Source: Nocardia acidivorans NBRC 108247 (GTDB lineage: Bacteria > Actinomycetota > Actinomycetes > Mycobacteriales > Mycobacteriaceae). Taken from it: a stretch of DNA of 59,830 nucleotides. The DNA lies in assembly GCF_001625085.1 (NCBI RefSeq), contig NZ_BDAW01000003.1, positions 1-59,830 of the forward strand. Reading direction: 5' to 3'. The notes under the pieces are model-generated. The model was given only the letters and a program-made list of their open reading frames with translations. It had not been told where the DNA came from and did no database searches. This document shows, one piece after another, positions 46,504-55,283 of this stretch; positions within the stretch are counted from its first letter, which is position 1; each line of letters begins with the position of its first letter. Both the position numbers and the translations under genes were made by a program.

Positions 46504-47721
46504 ATGTCCAAGATCAAGGTTGAAGGGACTGTCGTCGAACTCGATGGCGACGAGATGACCCGGATCATCTGGCAGTTCATCAAGGACAAGCTGATCAATC
46601 CGTACCTCGATGTGAACCTCGAGTACTACGACCTCGGCATCGAGTACCGCGACAAGACCGATGATCAGGTCACCATCGACGCCGCCAACGCCATCAAGAA
46701 GCACGGCGTGGGCGTCAAGTGCGCGACCATCACACCGGACGAGGCCCGGGTGAAGGAATTCGACCTGAAGAAGATGTGGCGGTCGCCGAACGGCACCATC
46801 CGCAATATTCTGGGCGGCACCATTTTCCGCGCGCCGATCATCATCTCGAATGTTCCGCGACTGGTTCCGGGGTGGACCAAGCCGATCATCATCGGCCGGC
46901 ACGCCTTCGGCGATCAGTACCGCGCCACCGATTTCAAGGTGCATCAGGCGGGTACCGTCACCCTGACCTTCACGCCGGAGGACGGCTCCGAGCCGATCCA
47001 GCACGAGGTCGTGCGCATGCCCGAGGACGGCGGCGTGATCATGGGTATGTACAACTTCCAGGAGTCCATCCGTGACTTCGCGCGGGCCTCGCTGAATTAC
47101 GGCCTGCAGCAGAACTACCCGGTGTACCTCTCCACGAAGAACACCATTCTCAAGGCGTACGACGGCATGTTCAAGGACACCTTCGAAGAGGTGTACCAGA
47201 CCGAATTCAAGAAGGAATTCGACGCCGCCGGTCTGACCTACGAGCACCGTCTCATCGACGATATGGTCGCCTCCGCGCTCAAGTGGGAGGGCGGCTACGT
47301 CTGGGCCTGCAAGAACTACGACGGCGATGTGCAGTCCGACACCGTCGCGCAGGGCTTCGGCTCGCTCGGCCTGATGACCTCGGTCCTGCTCACCCCGGAC
47401 GGCCGCACCTGTGAGGCCGAGGCCGCGCACGGCACGGTCACCCGGCACTACCGCCAGTACCAGCAGGGCAAGCCCACCTCCACCAACCCGATCGCCTCGA
47501 TCTTCGCGTGGACCCGTGGCCTGGCGCACCGCGGCAAGCTGGACAACACCCCCGAGGTGATCGGCTTCGCCCAGGCCCTGGAAGAGGTCGTCATCAAGAC
47601 CGTCGAAGACGGCCAGATGACCAAGGACCTCGCCCTCCTGGTCGGCGGCGATCAGGGCTACCTCACCACCGAGGAGTTCCTCGGCGTCCTCGACGCCAAC
47701 CTGGCGCGCACGCTGCGCTAG
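46504..47721 (+). CDS. icd: NADP-dependent isocitrate dehydrogenase (dimeric type)
   Basis: Oxidative decarboxylation of isocitrate to 2-oxoglutarate in the TCA cycle. The 405-residue protein is of the eukaryote-like homodimeric class: [45 protein letters not shown], the metal-binding [13 protein letters not shown] and the NADP segment [15 protein letters not shown]. The ATG at 46504 is used. Position matches Rv3339c (icd1). Twin hairpins follow the gene. Confidence 0.97.
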   Translation: MSKIKVEGTVVELDGDEMTRIIWQFIKDKLINPYLDVNLEYYDLGIEYRDKTDDQVTIDAANAIKKHGVGVKCATITPDEARVKEFDLKKMWRSPNGTIRNILGGTIFRAPIIISNVPRLVPGWTKPIIIGRHAFGDQYRATDFKVHQAGTVTLTFTPEDGSEPIQHEVVRMPEDGGVIMGMYNFQESIRDFARASLNYGLQQNYPVYLSTKNTILKAYDGMFKDTFEEVYQTEFKKEFDAAGLTYEHRLIDDMVASALKWEGGYVWACKNYDGDVQSDTVAQGFGSLGLMTSVLLTPDGRTCEAEAAHGTVTRHYRQYQQGKPTSTNPIASIFAWTRGLAHRGKLDNTPEVIGFAQALEEVVIKTVEDGQMTKDLALLVGGDQGYLTTEEFLGVLDANLARTLR

Positions 47722-47741
47722 CCCCACCCCCGGGAGTCTCA

Positions 47742-47801
47742 GGGTTTCACCCTGAAAACCCCAGGGGCACAAGGGCCCCCGCCGGTTTCACACTGAAACC
47801 G
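47742..47801 (+). terminator. two related hairpins after icd
   Basis: GGTTTCA-CCC-TGAAAACC (from 47743) and the perfect CGGTTTCA-CAC-TGAAACCG (47783-47801) are sequence-related short stems in tandem, with a C/G-rich inverted segment between. They probably end icd transcription. Confidence 0.55.
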
Positions 47802-48156
47802 TCAGGCCCCAGGACGTTTCGACGTCCGAACCGCGCTGCTGCACCGCGAACAGCGCCGCACCGGCGAACCGATGGCGGCCGGGACCGATCGTCCCGGCCG
47901 AGACCATCCCTTCGCCACGTACATTCCGGGCACCTGTCCCGCCTCTTCCGGCGGAGCGGGTGCCCGAACTGTTTCCGGGGCAGGCATTCTCAGCGGCTCT
48001 CGCGCTTGCCGATCGATCACCGGGGCATCAGGGCGGCGACCCGCCGAGGCGCTCTGTCGCGAGGTCCCGGTGATCACCTGATCGAATTCGAGCGCGGTCA
48101 CGAAACGGTCATGAGTGGTGGGGGAGGCTGGTGGGGACTGTGGGCTAGGAGGAGAT
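47802..48156. other. intergenic region, icd to FAD oxidoreductase
   Basis: No gene can be firmly supported. A minus-strand frame ending at 47802 could begin at a GTG near 48098 and carries a CxxC-type end (RRCSRCSSAVRTSK), but it lacks a clear start site and a known family. The stretch should contain the promoter for the FAD oxidoreductase. Confidence 0.3.
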
Positions 48157-49551
48157 GTGTCGGATATCGGGAGTGATTTGCGGCGGGTGGTGCGGGGGCG
48201 GGTGCTCGCGCCGGGGGAGGAGGGGTTCGAGGCCGCTCGGCGGGCGTGGAATTCGGCTGTGGAGCAGCGGGTTTCGGCGGTGGTCGAGGTGGTGGACGCG
48301 GCGGATGTCGCGGCCGTGGTGGAGTATGCGGCCAAGGCCGGGGTGGGGGTGACGGCGCAGGCTACGGGGCATGGGGCCTCGGCTGCGGCGGAGGGGACCG
48401 TGCTGTTGAAGACCGCCGCGCTCGACCGGGTCGAGGTGGATGCGGGGCGGCGGACGGCTCGGGTGGGCGCGGGTGTGCGGTGGGGTGCGCTGTTGGAACG
48501 GAGTTCGGATTATGGGCTGGCTGCGGCCGTGGGGAGTTCTCCCGTTGTCGGGGTTACCGGGTACACCTTGGGTGGCGGGCTCGGATGGTTCGCTCGCAGC
48601 AGGGGATTCGCCGCCAATGGGGTGCGGGCCGCGGAAGTTGTCGCGGCGGATGGGACTCGGATGCTGGTGACCGCCGACTCCGATCCGGAGTTGTTCTGGG
48701 CACTGCGGGGTGGTGGCGGGGATTTCGCGGTGGTGACCGCGCTGGAGTTCGACCTGTTCGACACCGGTGAGCTGTACGGCGGGCGGATGCTGTGGCCTGC
48801 CGAGCAGGCCGAGGCGGTGCTGGCGGCGTATCGGGAGGCGACGCTGGAAGCTGGTGAGGGGCTGAGTATTTGGGTGACGCTGGTGCAATTCCCGCCCTTC
48901 CCGCAGGTACCGGAGTTCCTGCGCGGCAAGGCCATGGTCGCGGTGGATGCGGTCGCTACGGGTTCGGATGTGGCCGCGGTGCGGCGGATTACGGTCCCGC
49001 TGCGCTGGTTCGAGGCGATTCCGGGTGTGGTGCTGGACAATCGGCGTCCGCTTCGGGGCACCGACCTCGGCGGGATCTGTATGGAGCCCACGACCCCCAG
49101 CGCCGCGCGGGCGCGCGGCCAGTTCCTCACCGATCTCTCGACCCATGTCACCGATGTGCTGCTCGGCATTGCCGCACCGCTCGGTTCGCCCGCCGCACCG
49201 CCGCGCTCGGTGAGTCCGCTCGCGCTGGTTCAGATTCGGCATCTCGGCGGGGCTTTGACGCGACCGCCCTCCGATGCGGGTGCGGCGGGTGGCGTGCGCG
49301 AGCCCTATCTGTTGTCGATGCTCGGCCCGGCGCCGACCCCGGAACATGCCGGGGCCGTGGCGCAGCGACAGCACACGATTGTCACGGCGCTGCACTCGCA
49401 CGTGTCCGGTCGCAAGCCGATGACCTATTTGGATGCCGGTGATTCGGCGGCCGAGGCCTTCGCCCCGGACACCCTCGCGCGGCTGCGGTCGATCAAGCGG
49501 CGGTACGACCCCGCGGGGACGATTCGCGGGAACTTCCCGGTCTCGGCCTGA
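48157..49551 (+). CDS. FAD-linked oxidoreductase (berberine-bridge-enzyme type)
   Basis: This 464-residue VAO/PCMH-fold oxidase has an FAD-binding half with VVEYAAKAGVGVTAQATGHG, where the His is the likely covalent FAD attachment site, then RVGAGVRWGALL, TLGGGLGWFARSRG and GGGGDFAVVTALEF. The C-terminal BBE-type segment reads LRSIKRRYDPAGTIRGNFPV. The GTG at 48157 follows AGGAGG. No signal peptide is visible. Substrate unknown; carbohydrates, alkaloids or secondary metabolites are known for the family. Confidence 0.9.
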   Translation: MSDIGSDLRRVVRGRVLAPGEEGFEAARRAWNSAVEQRVSAVVEVVDAADVAAVVEYAAKAGVGVTAQATGHGASAAAEGTVLLKTAALDRVEVDAGRRTARVGAGVRWGALLERSSDYGLAAAVGSSPVVGVTGYTLGGGLGWFARSRGFAANGVRAAEVVAADGTRMLVTADSDPELFWALRGGGGDFAVVTALEFDLFDTGELYGGRMLWPAEQAEAVLAAYREATLEAGEGLSIWVTLVQFPPFPQVPEFLRGKAMVAVDAVATGSDVAAVRRITVPLRWFEAIPGVVLDNRRPLRGTDLGGICMEPTTPSAARARGQFLTDLSTHVTDVLLGIAAPLGSPAAPPRSVSPLALVQIRHLGGALTRPPSDAGAAGGVREPYLLSMLGPAPTPEHAGAVAQRQHTIVTALHSHVSGRKPMTYLDAGDSAAEAFAPDTLARLRSIKRRYDPAGTIRGNFPVSA

Positions 49552-49554
49552 GCC

Positions 49555-49585
49555 CCGGGGGAGTCGCGCGAGCGCACGCCCCCGG
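49555..49585 (+). terminator. hairpin after the FAD oxidoreductase gene
   Basis: CCGGGGG (49555-49561) pairs with CCCCCGG (49579-49585) a few bases after the stop. There is no T-run. Confidence 0.5.
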
Positions 49586-49659
49586 CGGCGGACTGCGGTA
49601 ATCTCCACCACCCGGGCGCCCGTGCCGAGCAGGTCGGGACTCGGGTGAGGGGGGTCACC

Positions 49660-50949
49660 GTGAAATGGGGATGGGGGAGTGGCGCGCCGGTGTTGCGCAA
49701 TTCCATGGCGAACTCTGTACCGGGCGTGGATGTGGCCGTCGAGGCACCCGACGACGTGGGCTCGGTCGTCGCCGAGCGCGGCTGGCCGATCGCCGCGATC
49801 CTGGCTCTGGCCTTGGGCGGCTTCGGCATCGGCACCACCGAGTTCGTCACCATGGGTTTGCTGCCCGATATCGCCGACGCCATGTCGGTCTCGGAACCCG
49901 TTGCCGGACACATTGTTTCGGCCTACGCCCTGGGCGTGGTGGTGGGCGCGCCGGTGATCGCCGCCATGGCCGCCCGGGTGGGCCGCAAACGGCTGCTGAT
50001 CGCCCTGATGGTGGCATTCACCGTGGGCAACGCCGCAACGGTGATCGCCCCGACCTTCACCACCCTGACCGTCGCACGCTTCATCTCGGGTCTGCCACAC
50101 GGCGCCTACTTCGGCGTCGCTTCGTTGGCGGCGGCCTCGCTCGCCCCGGTCGGTCAGCGCGCCAAAGCGGTTGCCGCGGTTATGCTCGGATTGAGCGCCG
50201 CCAATGTCGTCGGCGTTCCCGCAGCCACCTGGCTCGGCCAGCATCTGGGCTGGCGGGATGCCTTCGTGGTGGTGGCCGTCATCGGTGTGGCCACGGTGGC
50301 CGCCATCGTCAAGTTCGTGCCCGAGTTGCACGGTATTCGCCTGACCGACCCCCGTACCGAGCTCGGCGCGCTGCGCCGCTCGCAGGTGCTGCTCACCCTG
50401 GTGGTCGGCGCGGTCGGCTTCGGCGGCATGTTCGCGGTGTACACCTACATCACCACCACCCTCACCGATGTCTCCGGGATGAGCGTCGGCCTGGTTCCGA
50501 TCGTGCTCATGCTGTTCGGCCTGGGCATGGTGGCGGGCAATATCCTCGGCGGTGTGCTGGCCGATCGCGGCGTGGACAAGGCGATCTTCGCGGCCCTGCT
50601 CGCCATGGTGGTAATCCTCGCGGCGTTCGTCGCGGCGGCCCACAACCCGTACACGGCGGCGATCGGGGCCTTCTTCATCGGTGCGTCGGGTGCGGCGCTC
50701 GGTCCTGGCCTGCAGACCCGCCTGATGGATGTGGCGCACGATGCGCAAACCCTGGCCGCGGCCCTCAATCACGCGGCCCTGAATATCGCGAACGCCGCGG
50801 GCGCGTGGCTCGGCGGCCTGGTGATCGCCGCGGGTCTGGGCTATACCGCGCCCGCGGTGGTGGGCGCGGGTTTGGCCGTGCTGGGCGTCGTGCTCTTCAC
50901 CGCGACGGTGGCAATTGCCCGCCGGTCGCCCGCCGCGATCGGGCAGTGA
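49660..50949 (+). CDS. MFS transporter, AraJ/PbuE-like (DHA1)
   Basis: This 429-residue, 12-helix transporter has ALALGGFGIGTTEFVTMGLLP at helix 1, the motif A-like AARVGRKRLLIALM, SGLPHGAYFGVASL and AALNHAALNIANAAGAWLGG, features of the AraJ-like efflux group for sugars, purines or drugs. The GTG at 49660 has GAGGGGGG five bases upstream; an ATG at 49705 is in frame. It is followed by a TetR gene and its operator. Substrate unknown. Confidence 0.9.
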   Translation: MKWGWGSGAPVLRNSMANSVPGVDVAVEAPDDVGSVVAERGWPIAAILALALGGFGIGTTEFVTMGLLPDIADAMSVSEPVAGHIVSAYALGVVVGAPVIAAMAARVGRKRLLIALMVAFTVGNAATVIAPTFTTLTVARFISGLPHGAYFGVASLAAASLAPVGQRAKAVAAVMLGLSAANVVGVPAATWLGQHLGWRDAFVVVAVIGVATVAAIVKFVPELHGIRLTDPRTELGALRRSQVLLTLVVGAVGFGGMFAVYTYITTTLTDVSGMSVGLVPIVLMLFGLGMVAGNILGGVLADRGVDKAIFAALLAMVVILAAFVAAAHNPYTAAIGAFFIGASGAALGPGLQTRLMDVAHDAQTLAAALNHAALNIANAAGAWLGGLVIAAGLGYTAPAVVGAGLAVLGVVLFTATVAIARRSPAAIGQ

Positions 50950-50967
50950 ACATACACAGATGTATGT
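50950..50967. promoter_or_regulatory. TetR operator, copy 1 (autoregulation)
   Basis: ACATACA-CAGA-TGTATGT is a perfect palindrome with seven-base arms and a four-base spacer. It lies 18 bp before the TetR gene and begins at the stop codon of the MFS gene. The same arms and spacing recur at 51734-51751. Confidence 0.85.
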
Positions 50968-50985
50968 AAGTGTACTATCCGTCGT

Positions 50986-51630
50986 ATGACCCGGTCCGCC
51001 GTCTCGAAGCCGCAGCGTCGCACGCAGGAGCAGCGCAGCACCGAGACGCGGATACGCCTGCTGGACGCCACCATCGAATGTCTCGTCGAATTCGGTTATG
51101 CCGGAACGACCACGCCGCGGGTGGCGGAGCGGGCCGGGGTGACCCGGGGCGCGCAGGTGCATCACTTCGGCTCCAAGACCGATCTGGTGGTGGCGGCCAT
51201 CAGTCATCTGGCGCAGCGCCGCACCGAGGCCGCCATGCAGGAGATCGGGCGGGTGCGCGGCGGGGACGATCCGCTCGGCACCGCCCTGGAATTCATGTGG
51301 GAGCTGCATCAGGGCCCGCTCTTCATCGCCGCCATCGAGCTGTGGGTGGCCAGCCGCACCGATCCGGTGCTGGCCACGGAGATGGAGAAGGTCGAGCCGT
51401 ACGTGAACAACGCGGTACTGCTGTCGGTGGCGCAGTTGGTGCCGAATGAGATGCACCGCAAGCACGTTCGCGATTTCGCGTACACCGCCATGGACACCCT
51501 GCGCGGCATTCTGGTCACCAATTTCATCTCCCCGGATCCCGAGCGCGCGCATCGCCGCTGGCTGCGCGCCTCCGCGCAACTGCGCTTGGCAGCCGAATCG
51601 GCTGTTCCGGATCTCGGTATCACGGACTGA
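50986..51630 (+). CDS. TetR-family regulator of the downstream lipid operon
   Basis: This 214-residue regulator has the HTH RIRLLDATIECLVEFGYAGT, TPRVAERAGVTRGAQVHHFG and a C-terminal helical ligand domain. The short leader, with the palindrome directly before the gene, points to autoregulation. The identical palindrome before the thiolase-like gene indicates control of the five-gene operon that follows on the same strand. By analogy with KstR-type repressors the effector could be an acyl-CoA; that is inference. Confidence 0.92.
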   Translation: MTRSAVSKPQRRTQEQRSTETRIRLLDATIECLVEFGYAGTTTPRVAERAGVTRGAQVHHFGSKTDLVVAAISHLAQRRTEAAMQEIGRVRGGDDPLGTALEFMWELHQGPLFIAAIELWVASRTDPVLATEMEKVEPYVNNAVLLSVAQLVPNEMHRKHVRDFAYTAMDTLRGILVTNFISPDPERAHRRWLRASAQLRLAAESAVPDLGITD

Positions 51631-51733
51631 CACCGCGCCCTTTCACCACCTCACCGGTATGTTCCGCGCCCGCCGCGTGAACAGCTGATCTTGTGCACTC
51701 CCGGCCCGATTACGGCTGCCCTCTTGCCTACTT

Positions 51734-51751
51734 ACATACAGCTTTGTATGT
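51734..51751. promoter_or_regulatory. TetR operator, copy 2 (lipid operon)
   Basis: ACATACA-GCTT-TGTATGT, with arms and spacing identical to the site at 50950, lies 48 bp before the first gene of the operon. Confidence 0.85.
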
Positions 51752-51799
51752 TTGTTTCCAACCGGCCCGGAGGCAGGGCGGCCTGATGTGAGGAGTTCG

Positions 51800-53005
51800 A
51801 TGGCGAACAAGGTCTACGTCGTCGGCGTCGGCATGACGAAGTTCGAAAAGCCGGGGCGACGCACGAACGAAGACGGCAGCGGCTGGGATTACCCGGATAT
51901 GGCGCGCGAATCGGGCACCAAGGCCCTCGCGGACGCGGGTATCGACTATCGCGAGATCGAGCAGGCGTACGTCGGCTACGTGTACGGCGAATCCACCTCG
52001 GGCCAGCGCGCGGTCTACGAACTCGGCATGACCGGCATCCCGGTGGTGAACGTCAACAACAACTGCTCCACCGGCTCGACCGCGCTCTACCTTGCGGCAC
52101 AGGCGATTCGGGGCGGTCTCGCCGACTGCACGCTGGCGCTGGGCTTCGAGAAGATGCAGCCCGGATCGCTCGGCTCCAGCTACGACGATCGCGAACAGCC
52201 GATGGCCAAGCATGTGATGGCGCTGGCGGAGATCTCCGAGGTGCTGTTCCCGGTGGCCCCGTGGATGTTCGGCGCGGCCGGTCGCGAGCATATGACCAAG
52301 TACGGCACCACCATCGAGCACTTCGCCAAGATCGGCTACAAGAACCACAAGCATTCGGTGAACAATCCGTACGCGCAGTTCCAGGAGGAGTACTCCCTGG
52401 CGGACATCCTGGCCTCACGGATGATCTACGACCCGCTCACCAAACTCCAGTGCTCACCCACGTCGGACGGTTCGGGCGCGGCCATTCTGGCCAGCGAGGA
52501 GTTCGTGGAGCGACACGATCTGGCGGCGCGGGCGGTGGAGATCGTCGGTCAGACCATGACCACCGATTTCCAGTCCACCTTCGACGGCAGCGCCAAGAAC
52601 CTCATCGGCTACGACATGAATGTGCAAGCGGCGCGGAAGGTTTACGCGCAGGCGGGGCTGGGGCCCGAGGACTTCCAGGTCATCGAGTTGCACGATTGCT
52701 TCTCCGCCAACGAACTGCTGCTGTACGAGGCCCTGGGCCTGTGCGAGGAGGGGCAGGCCGGTCAGCTCATCGACGCGGGCCAGACCACCTACGGCGGCAA
52801 ATGGGTGGTGAACCCGTCGGGCGGACTCATCTCCAAGGGACATCCCTTGGGCGCCACGGGTTTGGCGCAGTGCAGTGAACTCACCTGGCAGCTGCGCGGC
52901 ACCGCCGACAAGCGGCAGGTCGACAACGTCACCGCCGCACTCCAGCACAACATCGGCCTGGGCGGCGCGGCGGTCATCACCGCCTATCAGCGCGCCGACC
53001 GCTGA
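51800..53005 (+). CDS. thiolase-like lipid-transfer protein (SCP-x type)
   Basis: This 401-residue protein has the thiolase fold of sterol carrier protein X. The nucleophile Cys89 is in [24 protein letters not shown] contains a second Cys at residue 300, and the catalytic-type His348 is in [14 protein letters not shown]. It could be a thiolase or an aldolase-type lipid-transfer protein, as several actinobacterial homologues need a partner. The ATG at 51800 follows AGGAG. First gene of the TetR-controlled operon. Confidence 0.9.
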   Translation: MANKVYVVGVGMTKFEKPGRRTNEDGSGWDYPDMARESGTKALADAGIDYREIEQAYVGYVYGESTSGQRAVYELGMTGIPVVNVNNNCSTGSTALYLAAQAIRGGLADCTLALGFEKMQPGSLGSSYDDREQPMAKHVMALAEISEVLFPVAPWMFGAAGREHMTKYGTTIEHFAKIGYKNHKHSVNNPYAQFQEEYSLADILASRMIYDPLTKLQCSPTSDGSGAAILASEEFVERHDLAARAVEIVGQTMTTDFQSTFDGSAKNLIGYDMNVQAARKVYAQAGLGPEDFQVIELHDCFSANELLLYEALGLCEEGQAGQLIDAGQTTYGGKWVVNPSGGLISKGHPLGATGLAQCSELTWQLRGTADKRQVDNVTAALQHNIGLGGAAVITAYQRADR

Positions 53006-53058
53006 ATCCCGCAGTACCCGAACAACTTTCAACACGGACTCGACGAGGAGTACCTCTC

Positions 53059-53496
53059 ATGGGACATATCGAAGCCAGCAAGGACCTGACCGCCTCCCCG
53101 GACGCGCTGTGGGCCGTCGTCTCCGATCCGCAGACCTGGGACAAGTGGTTCTCCATCCACGAGCGCTGGCTGGAGGAGCCCCCGGCCGTCCTGGCCCCCG
53201 GCTCCAAACTGGTCGCCAAGATCCTCATGCTCGGTATGGCGAACAAGATCGAATGGGTGGTGGAGAGCGTCGACACCCCGAATCGCCTGGTACTCAGCGG
53301 AACCGGGATGGCGGGCGTGAAGGTGCAGTTCGCCTTCGACATCACCCCCGAGGGCACCGGCAGCACGTTCTCGGTCTCCGGTGATTTCGAGGGCGCGCTC
53401 ATCAAGGGCGCACTCGGCAAGGCGGTCGAGAAGGACGGCCTGAACCAGCTCGACAAGACGCTGACCGCGCTCGACGCGCTGGCGACGGCAGCCTGA
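53059..53496 (+). CDS. SRPBCC (polyketide cyclase/START-like) protein
   Basis: This 145-residue protein has the SRPBCC pattern: an N-terminal strand GHIEASKDLTASPDALWAVV, DPQTWDKWFSIHERWLEEP, a central beta sheet and a C-terminal helix KAVEKDGLNQLDKTL. The family binds hydrophobic ligands in a deep pocket, so it may carry or hydrate an intermediate. No catalytic residues are obvious. It has the second position in the operon, and its stop overlaps the MaoC start (TGATG). Confidence 0.85.
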   Translation: MGHIEASKDLTASPDALWAVVSDPQTWDKWFSIHERWLEEPPAVLAPGSKLVAKILMLGMANKIEWVVESVDTPNRLVLSGTGMAGVKVQFAFDITPEGTGSTFSVSGDFEGALIKGALGKAVEKDGLNQLDKTLTALDALATAA

Positions 53497-54359
53497 TGAC
53501 CGGCAACGCGGTCGAATTCGACGCGTCCGGTCTCGATGTCTGGAGCGATGACGAGACCTTCGAGGTCACCGGTGAACGACTGGCCGAATACGCCGCCGCC
53601 ACCAACGATCCCATCGAAGCACATCTGAAAGGCGAAGTGGCAGCGCCGATCTTCGCCATCGTCCCGGTCTTCGAGGCCATGATGATGCCGGTGCTGGACG
53701 TCGTGCCGATGGATATCTTCGGCCGGGTCGTGCACGGCGAGCAGGACTTCCACTTCCACCGCCCGATCCGCCCCGGCGACACGCTGGTCTCGCGGGCCAA
53801 GTCCATCGGGTACGAAGGGAAGGACAATGGCTCGACCATCACCATCCTCATCGAATGCCGGGCGCAGGACGGCGAACTCGTCAATGAGCAGTACCTGACG
53901 GCGTTCTTCCGAAATGTGAACGCGGGCCCCAGAGTCGGTGACGGCGCGCCCGCACACCGGTTCGATCCCGCGCTGGCCGGCACACCGCCGCTGGCCCGAG
54001 TGGCCGCGCACGTGGACCTGGATCAGACCTTCCGCTACTCGCCCGCCTCGGGCGATCCGGTGCCGCTGCACCTGGACGAACAGGTGGCCAAGGACGCCGG
54101 ACTGCCCGGCATCATCGCGCACGGCCTGTGCACCATGGCCATGGCCTCCTGGGGCGTACTCGCCGAGGTCGGCGGCTCCGATGTCGCCCGGCTGCGCCGC
54201 TTCGCGGTGCGCTTCTCCAAGATGGTCTTCCCCGGTGACGACCTGGAGACCCGGATCTGGCGCAAGAACGCCGAAAACGGGGAAACCACCTACGCATTCG
54301 AGACCGGCCGCGGCGGCGACCTGGTCCTGACCGACGGCCTCGCCGTCATCGCCGACTGA
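53496..54359 (+). CDS. MaoC-family (R)-specific enoyl-CoA hydratase
   Basis: This 287-residue double-hotdog protein has a less conserved N-terminal hotdog (FEVTGERLAEYAAATND) and a C-terminal one with the hydratase 2 motif: SPASGDPVPLHLDEQVAKDA, then IIAHGLCTMAMASW, with the Asp and His positions intact. It should hydrate trans-2-enoyl-CoA. The ATG at 53496 overlaps the SRPBCC stop. Followed 18 bp later by the SDR, its likely next step. Confidence 0.9.
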   Translation: MTGNAVEFDASGLDVWSDDETFEVTGERLAEYAAATNDPIEAHLKGEVAAPIFAIVPVFEAMMMPVLDVVPMDIFGRVVHGEQDFHFHRPIRPGDTLVSRAKSIGYEGKDNGSTITILIECRAQDGELVNEQYLTAFFRNVNAGPRVGDGAPAHRFDPALAGTPPLARVAAHVDLDQTFRYSPASGDPVPLHLDEQVAKDAGLPGIIAHGLCTMAMASWGVLAEVGGSDVARLRRFAVRFSKMVFPGDDLETRIWRKNAENGETTYAFETGRGGDLVLTDGLAVIAD

Positions 54360-54377
54360 TTTTCGAAGGAGCAGGAT

Positions 54378-55256
54378 ATGGGTGCACTCGACGGACGGGT
54401 TGCCATCATCACCGGAGCCGGGCGGGGTATCGGCCGCGAACACGCCCTGCTGTTCGCGCGGGAGGGCGCGGCGGTGGTGGTCAACGACCTGGGCGGCAGC
54501 AATGCCGGTGAGGGCGCGGACGCCGGACCGGCGCAGGAGGTGGTGAACGAGATCGTCGCCGCAGGGGGGCGCGCGATCGCGAACACCGACAGTGTGGCGG
54601 ACTGGGCGGGCGCGAAAGCCCTTGTCGAACAGGCCGTCTCGGAATTCGGCAAGCTCGATGTGGTCGTCAACAACGCGGGCATTCTGCGGGATGCGTTCAT
54701 TGCCGGAATGGATGAGGCGCAATGGGATTCGGTGGTCGCCGTCCATCTCAAGGGGCATGCGGCGGTGCTGCGTCATGCCGCCGCGTACTGGAAGGACCAG
54801 TCCAAGGCGGGTAATCAGCCGACTGCCGCGGTGATCAATACCGCCTCCGCCTCGGGCACCACCGTGCCGAACGCCGGACAGGCGAATTACGGTGCGGCCA
54901 AGGCGGGTATCGCCGCGCTCACCCTGGTCGCGGCCGATGAGCTGGCCCGCTACGGGGTGCGCGTGAATGCGATCGCCCCCATTGCCCGTACGCGCCTGAC
55001 CCTGGCCACCCCTGGAATGGGCGCGATGATGGCCGCCGAGGCCGAAGCCGTGGAGGAGGGCGGCTTCGACGCCTTCAGTCCGGCGAACATCTCCCCGCTG
55101 GTCGCCTACCTGGCCACCGAGAAGTGCCCGATCACCGGCAAGGTCTTCGCCGTGCAGGGTGGGGCCATCTCCGAACTCGCGGGCTGGCACGACGTGAAGA
55201 CCATCGAGACCGAAGGCCCCTGGCTGCTCGGCGACATCGCCGACCAGCTGCCCTGA
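54378..55256 (+). CDS. SDR-family 3-hydroxyacyl-CoA dehydrogenase-like protein
   Basis: This 292-residue SDR is close to the dehydrogenase domain of 17-beta-HSD type 4 multifunctional enzymes: IITGAGRGIGREHALLFARE, VVVNDLGGSNAGEGADAGPA, NNAGILRD, the catalytic Ser in NTASASGTT and YGAAKAGIAAL. Next to the MaoC hydratase it would oxidise the (3R)-hydroxyacyl-CoA. The ATG at 54378 follows GAAGGAG. Confidence 0.91.
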   Translation: MGALDGRVAIITGAGRGIGREHALLFAREGAAVVVNDLGGSNAGEGADAGPAQEVVNEIVAAGGRAIANTDSVADWAGAKALVEQAVSEFGKLDVVVNNAGILRDAFIAGMDEAQWDSVVAVHLKGHAAVLRHAAAYWKDQSKAGNQPTAAVINTASASGTTVPNAGQANYGAAKAGIAALTLVAADELARYGVRVNAIAPIARTRLTLATPGMGAMMAAEAEAVEEGGFDAFSPANISPLVAYLATEKCPITGKVFAVQGGAISELAGWHDVKTIETEGPWLLGDIADQLP

Positions 55257-55283
55257 TGTTGCGAAACCCTCTGGAGAACAACG

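Noticed and set aside
48145..51633. A 1162-codon open frame on the minus strand spanning the FAD oxidoreductase, MFS and TetR genes
   Set aside because: It is the antisense of three clear gene families. The His/Arg/Asp-rich translation with no domain is typical of stop-poor antisense frames in high-GC DNA.
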